Assembly: GCA_029775955.1 (NCBI GenBank)
Contig: JARVJW010000016.1
Location: 1 to 6,801 of the forward strand
Reading direction: 5' to 3'
Source of the DNA: Nitrososphaeria archaeon
Lineage (GTDB): Archaea; Thermoproteota; Nitrososphaeria; Conexivisphaerales; UBA164
DNA length: 6,801 nucleotides
Part shown: positions 1 through 6,304 of the stretch, one piece after another
How the letters are laid out: each line of letters opens with the position of its first letter
Position numbering within the stretch: position 1 is the stretch's first letter
Program-made: the position numbers and the translations under genes
The notes under the pieces: generated by a model
What the model was told of the DNA's origin: nothing
Seen by the model: only the letters and a program-made list of their open reading frames with translations
Database searches by the model: none

Positions 1-278
1 TGCAGGCCATGGGCGCAGAGCCTGTAATAAAGCCCAACTCCACTGGAAAATCGAAGTGTCAGGTCAAAGGTGGTTAGGGAGTTCCTCAATGATCCAACTG
101 CATGAAAGCACAGATACGGACAGAGGTGGAAGCGGTGTTCTATTCGTTAATGCTAGGAGAGTACGTATCATCAGCGCTTGATGCAGGAATATTCAATGAA
201 ATAATGGCCATTTTCACATATAATGTTGTGGAGGCGCATCGTGGTGACACGAGGGTAAGCTGGGGACACGTGCTTTAA
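1..278 (+). pseudogene. DDE transposase, C-terminal remnant
   Basis: Three frames read in turn give one transposase tail. MGAEPVIKPNSTGKS begins at 9. SKVVREFLNDPTA begins at 64 and stops at 103. A frame from 126 to the TAA at 276 contains VEAVFYSLMLGEYVSS followed by NEIMAIFTYNVVEA. This order (a 'G.EP.I..NS' strand, then a W/Y-rich helix, then 'VE.VFS..K...GEYV.S' and a hydrophobic 'IM.IF.YN' helix) is the usual end of IS4/IS5-type DDE transposases. The Glu of VEAVF would be the third catalytic acid. The gene runs off the left edge, and the frame breaks and the stop at 103 make it non-functional. The assignment to DDE transposase is fairly safe; the exact IS family is not. Confidence 0.65.
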
Positions 279-308
279 TTAACTTATTAGCTGGGAATAA
301 TCAATTAA
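275..308. repeat. Imperfect inverted repeat after transposase relic
   Basis: TTAATT (275-280) and TTATT (284-288) are mirrored by AATAA (296-300) and AATTAA (303-308) around a 7-nt centre. The left arm overlaps the stop codon of the transposase relic. It could be a transcript-end hairpin, part of an element terminus, or chance in AT-rich DNA. Confidence 0.3.
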
Positions 309-327
309 TGCAACAAAGCACTAATTG

Positions 328-342
328 ATGATCATTTAAATA
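328..342 (+). promoter_or_regulatory. ahcY promoter: TATA box with adjacent 8-bp palindrome
   Basis: TTTAAATA (335-342) is centred about 28 nt before the ahcY ATG. That matches the archaeal TATA-to-start distance of about 26 nt, so the transcript would begin within a few bases of the ATG and be leaderless. The palindrome ATGATCAT (328-335) abuts the box where a transcription factor B element or an operator would lie. The operator idea is speculative. Confidence 0.55.
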
Positions 343-366
343 GAGGGGTGGGGATAAATTATAAAC

Positions 367-1602
367 ATGCAGCATATGGTTAAGGATCTTAAGTTAAAAG
401 AAATTGGAAGGAAAAAGATAAGCTGGGCAATGGATAGGATGAAGGTGTTAAACAGCATTTATATGGATCTGGAGAAAGAAAAGCCATTTGATGGCATTAA
501 TATTTCGATGAGTTTGCATCTTGAAGCTAAAACTGCTGTGCTTGCCATGTATCTCCAGAAGCTTGGTGCTTCCGTAAGCATAACTAGTAGTAACCCAATA
601 ACATGCCAGGACGACGTTGCGGCAGCACTCACTGATGATGTAACCCACGTTTATGCATGGAGAGGAGAAACAGAAAGTGAGTACAAGGCTAACCATATGA
701 AGCTACTTGCAAGTGGGCCTAACATTTTAGTGGATGATGGTGCTGACCTCACTATGATGGCGACCTTATCTGGAAAGGTTTCAGGAATCTACGGGGTGTG
801 CGAGGAAACTACAACAGGTGTAAGGAGATTAAAGGCGCTGCAGGATAGCGGAAACTTGAAGTTTCCTGCAATTGCAGTTAATGATGCAAAGGGGAAATAC
901 CTTTATGATAACAAATTCGGGAGTGGGCAGAGCGTTGTGGATGGAATAGTCAGGTCAACGAACATCATGCTTGGGGGGAAAAGTGCAGTTGTCGCGGGCT
1001 TTGGCTGGGTTGGCAGAGGGGTTGCAGAAAGGCTAAGGGGTATGGGCGCAGTGGTTACGGTTGTGGAGAGTGACCCATTCAGAGCTTTGGAGGCTTACTT
1101 CGATGGGTTCACCGTTACAAGCATGGAAAGGGCATCACAGTACGGTGACTTATTCATAACGTGCACTGGTGATAAAAGGGTGATTTCAGAAAGGCATTTT
1201 AGCAAAATGAAAGATGGAGCATTTCTTGCAAATGCGGGTCACTTTGACGTGGAGGTGGATGTGGCCTGGTTGAGGGCTAATGCCGTATCTTCCCAAGATG
1301 TCAGACCAAATGTAACAGAGTTCAGGCTGAAAAATGGGAAAACCCTCTACCTGCTGGCTGAAGGAAGGTTGGTAAACCTTGGGGCAGCTGACGGGCACCC
1401 AATAGAAATAATGGATCTCTCATTTTCGCTGCAGCTTTTGAGCGCACTATTCTTGCTCAGGAATTATGGCAAATTGGAAAATAAGGTTTATGCAGTGCCT
1501 TCTGACGTTGATGAAGGAGTAGTGAAGAAATTCCTTGATATTAACGGCGTGGAGCTTGAGGAACTTAGCAGTGAACAGCTAAAATATATCAACAGCTTTT
1601 GA
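367..1602 (+). CDS. ahcY: S-adenosylhomocysteine hydrolase (adenosylhomocysteinase)
   Basis: Cytosolic NAD-dependent enzyme that reversibly splits S-adenosylhomocysteine into adenosine and homocysteine, removing the inhibitory by-product of methyltransferases. At 411 residues it has the short archaeal/bacterial length. Conserved blocks in order: MSLHLEAKTAVL (48-59); TSSNPITCQDDVAAA (73-87); VDDGADLT (122-129, catalytic Asp123); GVCEETTTGVRRL (143-155, Glu146/147); VNDAKGKYLYDN (171-182), where Lys177, Asp181 and Asn182 correspond to human K186, D190 and N191; Rossmann GFGWVGRG (211-218) with the ribose-binding acid Glu234; LANAGHFDVEVD (287-298); and LAEGRLVNL (330-338). Cys80 stands where Thr is usual in the STQDD motif. 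All catalytic residues are present, so it should be active. An in-frame ATG at 376 is an alternative start; 367 fits the TATA spacing slightly better. There is no operon partner; relics lie on both sides. Confidence 0.97.
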   Translation: MQHMVKDLKLKEIGRKKISWAMDRMKVLNSIYMDLEKEKPFDGINISMSLHLEAKTAVLAMYLQKLGASVSITSSNPITCQDDVAAALTDDVTHVYAWRGETESEYKANHMKLLASGPNILVDDGADLTMMATLSGKVSGIYGVCEETTTGVRRLKALQDSGNLKFPAIAVNDAKGKYLYDNKFGSGQSVVDGIVRSTNIMLGGKSAVVAGFGWVGRGVAERLRGMGAVVTVVESDPFRALEAYFDGFTVTSMERASQYGDLFITCTGDKRVISERHFSKMKDGAFLANAGHFDVEVDVAWLRANAVSSQDVRPNVTEFRLKNGKTLYLLAEGRLVNLGAADGHPIEIMDLSFSLQLLSALFLLRNYGKLENKVYAVPSDVDEGVVKKFLDINGVELEELSSEQLKYINSF

Positions 1603-1679
1603 AACAATTCAGGGTTGAAGCTGGGAGATCCTTGTTTATAGTATGTTCATTGTCCATCTAGGCCTTGACCGTTTCCTTA

Positions 1680-2209
1680 TCACCATTGGATTTCCACAGA
1701 CGGCTTTATCGCCCTCAGTATTTCCTTTGCCTTATGCGACCGAAATCCGTAAATGGCTGAAAAGTTATGATTGAAATTAAATCCCTTACAAGCTCTTCCT
1801 GGGCCGACAGGATTTCCTCACCATTCACGGTCTCCGTTCAATGAATTTTACATATAGTCTCAACCAGGTCGTAGCCAAACCTTGCAAGCCTGTACGTTAT
1901 ATATATTCTTGACACCTTGTTTTCCTCCACAAGTTTTATTATCTCGGTTAAGCTATTATTGAAAATCTGCTCCTGATATTGAACACCTTTGCCACAGCCA
2001 TAAGCCTTTCGATCTGCACCTTTGAATCGTTCTTCTAGTTCGTTAATAAAACCCTTACAGCTTCAAATCTGTCTTTTTCCGTTACCCTTTAACTTTTATG
2101 TATCGTACCTATTGGAAAGCCTTATACATTTTATCTTGCCCTGCCTGTCCCAAATCCTCAACGTGGTCAGGTGTAGTACGCTTATTGCATAAAGATTTTC
2201 TATGATATA
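1680..2209 (-). pseudogene. IS607-family serine recombinase (TnpA), decayed
   Basis: Reading the minus strand from about 2209: ENLYAISVLHLTTLRIWDRQ then GKIKCIRLSNRYD is the MerR-like winged-helix DNA-binding domain, ending at a stop. A shifted frame gives DSKVQIERLMAVAKVFN. A third gives SLTEIIKLVEENKVSRIYIT, YRLARFGYDLVETICKIH, a TGA, then EEILSAQEELVRDLISI. A further shift of one base gives HNFSAIYGFRSHKAKEILRA and IKPSVEIQW, ending in TGA at 1682-1680. These are the standard blocks of IS607 TnpA. The 'YARVSS' block with the catalytic serine is not recognisable (only AVRVLLTN remains), so the protein is dead. The length of about 530 bp is a little under the usual 190-215 codons. The cognate tnpB should follow below 1680, but only about 78 bp separate this stop from the end of ahcY and I cannot identify tnpB there. 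Confidence 0.88.
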
Positions 2210-2558
2210 TATCAATTGTCGTGCCCTTAAAATATTATAATCCCAGCACTCACGATCAGCACTCTTTGAATAATAAAAAGGAAGATGGGCAACCGTAGCA
2301 TAGCAAAAAGCAGCCTATAGCAAAACAGCTGTAAATGCAAGCATTGCGCATAAACTGGTCAATCCTGGCAGCTTCCCAAAGGCCAGCTATAAAGCACTTA
2401 TTAGCTGATAGTGGCCAAATATGAAATGCAGTGTACCTGGAGGAAATGGACAAAGGGTTTCTTTTCCACAATACATCAGATGTTAACGATACTGCAACAG
2501 AGGAAGCATGAAACACAGCGTGTCAAACTGACTGGTACAAAAAGCTGATCCAAGGTGT
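2210..2558. other. Gene-poor stretch, probable decayed DNA
   Basis: No convincing gene is seen. On the plus strand, a frame near 2387-2460 reads KHLLADS, a stop, then NAVYLEEMDKG, which is faintly reminiscent of the 'LADSGFDS..VY.YLEEM' strand-helix of DDE transposases. The similarity is too short to assign. The minus-strand open frame here has no family features and looks like a shadow. Confidence 0.3.
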
Positions 2559-3121
2559 ATGGGCAAGTATCTGATTGTACATGTTGATTATCATCCGATG
2601 CCTGCAATTGGCTGCATTTATGATAATGCCAAGCTGCTTGATAGATGCCCAGCAGCCAGGGGAGGCGTGATGGATCACAGTTCTATTCAAACTTAAGTAA
2701 TGACAAGAACATGTTTCAGGTTCACCTTGAGGAACTAGGTACATTGTTGGAAAGGCATAATCTGAAACCAACGGCAAGGTTCGGGTACGTTTCAGCAGAA
2801 GATACATCTGTTTAAAAACGTTGATGAATTCATGAACAACTATGACAAGTCTCACCTTTGATCACCTTAAAAAGCCTGCAGATGCGTTCTTCAGGTTAGA
2901 TAGGAGAAGGGAAGGAGCTGTTAAAACGACCTTGTGTTAATCATGACGATCAAAACACGGAACAAAGGTATAATATGTTCAGGACACTACAACATATTCG
3001 AAAAGTTTTTCCATTCAATAGATGAATTAATAACTGGTACAATTCTATGACCTTATGGAGCATTTAGAATTGACAAGCTTGAAATGCCAGCAGTTACCGC
3101 AGGCTACCTAAAAGGGGGATA
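2559..3121 (+). pseudogene. Unidentified decayed coding region (possibly transposase)
   Basis: A protein-like reading passes through several frames. ATG at 2559 starts GKYLIVHVDYHPMPAIGCI then YDNAKLLDRCPAARGG, stopping at 2694. From 2696, SNDKNMFQVHLEELGTLLER then HNLKPTARFGYVSAEDTS stops at 2813. From 2811, FKNVDEFMNNYDKSHL stops near 2860. Then KPADAFFRLDRRREGAVKTT, then VLIMTIKTRNKGIICSGHYN and IFEKFFHSIDELITG, and lastly FRIDKLEMPAVTAGYLKGG before stops near 3120. Switching frames right at the stops suggests single-base indels in a once-intact gene. 'VD..P.P.IG...DNAKL.D' loosely recalls the central core of IS4-type DDE transposases, and the setting supports a mobile gene, but I do not recognise the family. 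Confidence 0.4.
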
Positions 3122-3212
3122 ATGATGAATCCATCATTTCTTGAGCACGGAGTGGAATAATTTGCAGATATTTATGTGAAAATTATCGTCTCTCTTTTTT
3201 TTGCTTCTTTTA

Positions 3213-3500
3213 TTATCCTAAATTTAGTTCTTTTAATAATGATATAAAGTCTTGGCCGTTATAATTTAAGCTGTATTCCTTTGCTATTTTCTCACAAATG
3301 GCGTTTTCCACTATATGCTCAAAATCTCCAAAAATAGCGTGAAGCGCCCTTATAAAAATCTCAGGATTGTCTTGCACATTTTCCAGTTTCAGATTGTAGG
3401 TATGCTCCAGATGCCACAATACAACGTTTTTGTTTACCTCCCCATATTCTGCCAGCGTGTCAGAGACCAATTTACCAACTATATTTTTCCTTTCTACCAT
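3213..3500 (-). CDS. Small conserved-looking archaeal protein, unknown function
   Basis: A 95-residue, acidic, apparently soluble and largely alpha-helical protein with no signal peptide, membrane segment or cysteine pair. It begins MVERKNIVGKLVSDTLAEYG. A central block NVVLWHLEHTYNLKLENV is followed by a Pro-containing turn, FIRALHAIFGDFEHIVENAI and CEKIAKEYSL. The layout (helix, 'V..HLE..Y.L....', 'P..F..AL..IFG......E..I...') recalls short archaeal proteins that I remember under names such as DUF3227 or NitrOD5; this is from memory and unverified. The frame is clean, unlike the surrounding relics, so selection is likely. An AT-rich TATA-like stretch (3515-3525) precedes the ATG. It is codirectional with mptA, 182 bp downstream of it, but probably transcribed separately. 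Function unknown. Confidence 0.75.
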   Translation of the reverse strand: MVERKNIVGKLVSDTLAEYGEVNKNVVLWHLEHTYNLKLENVQDNPEIFIRALHAIFGDFEHIVENAICEKIAKEYSLNYNGQDFISLLKELNLG

Positions 3501-3682
3501 TTTATATCATCCAGATAAATTTAATTGTTCCCTTTTCAGCGTTTCCTCCAACTAAGCTCAAGTAACCGGTTATAACAGGCATCTGGATTTGCCAGTTTTT
3601 AGAATACAGTTCCATTTTAATACATGTTAAAAAGAGATATATAAATAATATCTTTCAATATTATAAAATCATCATTATTGTT
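3501..3682. other. Intergenic spacer between mptA and the 95-residue gene
   Basis: No gene is seen. It holds the candidate mptA terminator and AT-rich DNA that probably carries the promoter of the small downstream gene on the minus strand, for example the TATA-like stretch 3515-3525. Confidence 0.4.
3629..3653 (-). terminator. Candidate mptA terminator
   Basis: On the minus strand, 30 nt past the mptA stop, AGATAT and ATATCT can pair around a 7-nt loop and are followed by CTTTTT. A T-tract is the usual archaeal transcription stop signal; the hairpin may be incidental because the region is very AT-rich. Confidence 0.4.
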
Positions 3683-4576
3683 CTATTTTGAGGGTTTCAT
3701 TGACTCCTCAACACTTTTCCAATCAAGCCAGCCTGATGCAATGGCATTGTACCCATGTATGCTCTCGAAGCTTTCTGCTCGTGCATAGATTGCCCTTACG
3801 TTGCTGACCATTGCCAGCTTCATGTAAATTGTATTTATGGCATAGCGATATATATCCTCTACAAATTTTGTATTCCTAAGTGAATTATATATTACGAAGG
3901 CTTCGTCAGCCCTTTTAAGCGTGCTATAGACCGACCCACTCATTGACTGATACGCGATATCAAGCAAGTCATCTACGCTTGCTAAAACCTTCCCATGAAA
4001 ATCAATAAATAAGCTCAGCCTTGCCCTCTGCATGTGTGTTGGTGTTATTTTTTCCACATCTGATTCTAGTTTTGTTTTCATCAGTTCTGCCCCGCATGGG
4101 CAGGTTGAAATGCCAGTAACGGTTACACCTAGCATATTGTCTTCGCTTCCATGTCTTGTTCTGGTAGCGCGTTCTGAAATGTTGAACCGCTCTATTGAGT
4201 CAAGGTATGATACTGGTGATTCGGTATACATAAACCCTTCACCTTTGAGGATCACTCTGCTAGTTAATGAATATTCGTGCGCCGCTAATATCTTCTTAGC
4301 CATGATGCTGGCAAGGTCTTCTATTCTTTTTACTTCAGAAAGTGATTCAGTTAACCCGATTGTTGTCCTTGACATATTGGCACCCCTCATTTTCTGGGGT
4401 ATGTCGACTGTTGCCTTAGCCCTCGCTCCTGTATACTTTATTCTATCAGTTGAAAAATTTGATATTGGAAATCTAAAACCGTTTATTCCCACGCTTTTTA
4501 TTTTAAGCATTGATCCTGGCATTTCGTATTGTATATCCTTTGAATTTTTTGCTACAGCTTTCCACCCATCCTGCAT
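3683..4576 (-). CDS. mptA: GTP cyclohydrolase MptA (GTP cyclohydrolase IV, FolE2 family)
   Basis: Fe(II)-dependent cytosolic enzyme that opens GTP with release of formate and pyrophosphate. In archaea the product is 7,8-dihydroneopterin 2',3'-cyclic phosphate, the entry to methanopterin/folate-type C1 carriers; the FolE2 family is also tied to archaeosine precursor supply. At 297 residues it has family length. Blocks: DIQ (14-16, the N-terminal 'DVQ'); VGINGFRFPI (29-38); RGANMSR (64-70); TGISTCPCGAE (154-164) with metal ligand Cys159; THMQRARLSLFID (180-192); LKRADEAFV (220-228) with Glu225; and ESFESIHGYNAIA (268-280) with Glu271 and His274. The usual 'G(T/A)HMSR' His is Asn67 here. Start 4576 keeps the DIQ motif and sits about 27 nt from a TATA-like box. 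It stands alone, without other pterin genes. Confidence 0.92.
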   Translation of the reverse strand: MQDGWKAVAKNSKDIQYEMPGSMLKIKSVGINGFRFPISNFSTDRIKYTGARAKATVDIPQKMRGANMSRTTIGLTESLSEVKRIEDLASIMAKKILAAHEYSLTSRVILKGEGFMYTESPVSYLDSIERFNISERATRTRHGSEDNMLGVTVTGISTCPCGAELMKTKLESDVEKITPTHMQRARLSLFIDFHGKVLASVDDLLDIAYQSMSGSVYSTLKRADEAFVIYNSLRNTKFVEDIYRYAINTIYMKLAMVSNVRAIYARAESFESIHGYNAIASGWLDWKSVEESMKPSK

Positions 4577-4599
4577 TGGGTGTCATTTCACTCAACCGT

Positions 4600-4608
4600 T
4601 AATAAATC
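4600..4608 (-). promoter_or_regulatory. mptA TATA-like box
   Basis: On the minus strand ATTTATTAA is centred about 27 nt upstream of the mptA ATG. This places the transcript start at or within a few bases of the start codon, so the mRNA would be leaderless, as for ahcY. No Shine-Dalgarno sequence is needed or clearly visible. Confidence 0.5.
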
Positions 4609-4741
4609 ATTATGTAAAAATTAGACTTTGATGCAGAATCCTAAATGAGGCCAAGGTTAAATAGGTTAGCCGCAAACCAATAATTAATAGCAATATGCCC
4701 TCTGAGCATTTCCTAGCGCTTTATCAACAGTGAGCGGGAAA

Positions 4742-4755
4742 ACCCATTTAGGGGT
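4742..4755 (+). repeat. Candidate left-end hairpin of the IS200/IS605 relic
   Basis: ACCC (4742-4745) can pair with GGGT (4752-4755). The segment TTTAGGGGT (4747-4755) is repeated exactly in the right-end hairpin at 5641-5649. It lies 42 nt before the reconstructed tnpB start, as expected for a subterminal left-end structure. Confidence 0.4.
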
Positions 4756-4796
4756 GAAAACGAACATATTTGACAAACTACAATACAATATATTAA

Positions 4797-5645
4797 ATAA
4801 AGTTCAGAACTATTAAGCTTCCTTATGACCAATCTCTCCTACAAACGGAATGCAATTTAGGGAAGCTTGACAGATGGTTCTTTAAAAAGACATACAATAA
4901 GCTGGTACATACAAAAAGGTAAGCGATCCCCACACTTCTGTCTGCTCTGGTACAGATGAATATACAGCATCTAAAGCAAATTGAGCAAGCCAATCCGCAG
5001 GCCTTCATATGCAATAGAACGTTCTACCCTGACTTACAGCCTCTTTAACAACTGTAAACATTTCCAGTTGTCAATTCTCCATTGATTGACAAATATAGCG
5101 GCCAATACACTAATGCACAGCTTACTATAAATGAAAGGAAAATGTCCTTACTGGTTCAGATAGCAGAAAAGAAACGTAAAATTTGTGGAATAGATAGGTA
5201 TAGCTGTTCTGTCAAGGTTCTTCAATTTAAAGCTAGGGGTAAATGTATCAATACGACAGAAAGAGATTACAGCACGTGGGCACTCGTCATGCTCACAGCA
5301 AAGACGGTTCGTGTTTAACCATGTATATCAAAACCTGCCCTTTGACGTCTTGAGCCAAAGAAGATGAAAAATAAGGGAAGGAGGTTCAAGCTCGCTCTCC
5401 TCAAGCAATTTATTAAATACAAGGCAATTGGCAAAAAGGTGTTGTTTGTGGACCCTAAATCGTAGAAACGCTCAAAATGTGGTTATGTCAATAAGAACAA
5501 CAGAAAAGACCTTTTAATTGCCTGAACTGTGGCTTTTGATTAAATGCCTCAGGGAACATTAAAGGTAAATCTTGGTGCTGCTGTCAACAAGCCAATCGTT
5601 AGCTCGGTGAATCCATGCCTACTGGGAGGTCAGCAACTCCTTTAG
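4797..5645 (+). pseudogene. IS200/IS605-type TnpB (OrfB), decayed
   Basis: TnpB is the RNA-guided RuvC-like nuclease of IS200/IS605 elements. Readable blocks: KFRTIKLPYDQS from 4800, then LGKLDRWFFKKTYNKLVHTK (N-terminal helices); LLSALVQMNIQHLKQIEQAN; NPQAFICNRTFYPDLQ; a 5082-5318 frame with NERKMSLLVQIAEKKRKI; HVYQNLPFDVLSQR from 5320; RRFKLALLKQFIKYKAIGKK then VLFVDPKS; the zinc finger KRSKCGYVNKNNRKD plus FNCLNCGF (5513-5536); and the tail LGAAVNKPIVSS ending at TAG 5643, inside the right-end hairpin. The start is ATA where ATG is expected. Many stops and frameshifts, and a length of about 850 bp against a usual 1.1-1.2 kb, show decay with deletions. The RuvC-II Glu appears as Gln (5329-5331), and the first zinc-finger Cys is Arg (CGC, 5469-5471). 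No tnpA is seen, so this was probably a TnpB-only element. Confidence 0.88.
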
Positions 5646-5660
5646 GGGTTAGTAGTTGAC
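5635..5660 (+). repeat. Right end of the IS200/IS605 relic
   Basis: AACTCC (5635-5640), loop TTTA, and GGGGTT (5645-5650) form a hairpin with one G-T pair, followed by AGTAGTTGAC. This closely follows the archaeal IS200/IS605 right-end pattern, in which the tnpB stop codon lies in the hairpin and the element ends in a GTAGTT(G/C)AC-like tail. In intact elements, the sequence overlapping the tnpB 3' end also encodes the guide (omega/reRNA) whose scaffold ends here. Any RNA from this copy would be a relic. Confidence 0.65.
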
Positions 5661-5794
5661 TTTTGGCTAAGCATTATTTATTTTAAAATATCACAGAAAA
5701 CCAAGGGTTTTTGCTGAATATGTGTTTTCTTGATGCGAAATTAATGGGTTAGAAACAGCCACGATGATCTTTATAAGTAGCTATAATGTATATA
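5661..5794. other. Spacer between two transposon relics
   Basis: No gene is seen. It is AT-rich and contains the perfect 12-bp palindrome TATTTTAAAATA (5679-5690) shortly after the end of the IS605 relic, of unknown meaning. Confidence 0.3.
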
Positions 5795-6154
5795 AAGGAA
5801 ATACTGAAGGCGATAAAGCCATGAGCCATCCATGGAAATCCAGGGGGACAATTGTCGGGCACTATGAGCCACAGGAGGAAGTACCTCACGGACATGCAGA
5901 GCGCAATAAGGTATGCTATTGAGGTTACCTATGAAATGGCTATACATATTGCAATAGGATACCTTCGCCAATTGCATTGAGGTCAAGCCGTGGTTCGTGT
6001 CAAACTACGATTATGCGATTCACCACCTCAACCCCGTTTCCACCATTGCATGATAATATAAGAAGAACCATCATGGCGAGCTGAGGATACCTGTTGTGAA
6101 GAAGTTTGAAATGAGGATTGATAGCTAGCTGTTCGAGGGCTACAGAGTAAGGGT

Positions 6155-6162
6155 AACCTGGG
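6155..6162 (+). repeat. Direct repeat AACCTGGG, left copy
   Basis: The left copy of an 8-bp repeat flanking the chromosomal insert in tnpB; the partner is at 6297-6304. It could be a target duplication or the microhomology used for insertion. Confidence 0.7.
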
Positions 6163-6212
6163 GTCTGCTCACCGTCTCTTAGCGTTGTATCTAGCACTTG
6201 CACCCTTGCCAA
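6163..6212 (-). pseudogene. 5' fragment of a 2-isopropylmalate/citramalate synthase-type gene
   Basis: From TTG at 6212 (or GTG at 6203) the minus strand reads MARVQVLDTTLRDGEQTPG. The block DTTLRDGEQTPG is the hallmark N-terminus of the alpha-isopropylmalate synthase superfamily (LeuA, CimA, homocitrate synthase); its Arg and Asp bind the 2-oxo acid and the metal. After TPG the similarity ends abruptly at the AACCTGGG repeat, and the following residues belong to antisense tnpB. Only about 17 codons of a gene of roughly 400-500 codons are present. Which member of the family it came from cannot be told; the apparent ilvC just upstream favours a branched-chain amino acid gene. Confidence 0.8.
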
Positions 6213-6214
6213 TT

Positions 6215-6298
6215 TTACTTCTCTAATCCAGCCATTTTTCTTATCTTTTTCCCAACAGCCTCAATTTGAAGATTTTCTATGTCTAGCATCAGCTCCAA
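6215..6298 (-). pseudogene. 3' fragment, probably ketol-acid reductoisomerase (ilvC) C-terminus
   Basis: The minus strand reads LELMLDIENLQIEAVGKKIR then KMAGLEK and a TAA stop, 2 nt before the TTG of the leuA/cimA-type fragment. The tail 'L.IE.VGKK.R.M' resembles the end of class I ketol-acid reductoisomerases ('HPIEEVGKKLRAMMPW'), the isoleucine/valine pathway enzyme. The tight spacing to a leuA-type start supports an original ilvC-leuA operon. The similarity is short, so the identification is tentative. The fragment is cut off at the right-hand AACCTGGG repeat. Confidence 0.55.
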
Positions 6299-6304
6299 CC
6301 TGGG
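6297..6304 (+). repeat. Direct repeat AACCTGGG, right copy
   Basis: The right copy of the 8-bp repeat; tnpB coding resumes directly after it with CAT (His) at 6305. Confidence 0.7.

Noticed and set aside
2523..2855. Minus-strand open frame of 110 codons
   Set aside because: No family features, and it is opposite the protein-like plus-strand segments of the decayed gene.
3195..3202. Run of eight T on the plus strand as a terminator
   Set aside because: It would serve plus-strand transcription, but the only nearby plus-strand gene is a dead relic. On the minus strand, where the 95-residue gene ends, it is an A-run.
4032..4631. Plus-strand open frame of 199 codons
   Set aside because: It lies opposite mptA, whose frame carries all family motifs; a shadow.
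5082..5318. Plus-strand 78-codon frame as a separate small gene
   Set aside because: It sits in the middle of the IS605 tnpB relic, flanked in order by TnpB N- and C-terminal blocks; more simply an internal piece of that pseudogene.
6000..6212. A 70-codon leuA-like gene as a real short protein
   Set aside because: Only the first ~17 codons match the family; the rest is the antisense of tnpB, so it is a captured fragment and not a gene.
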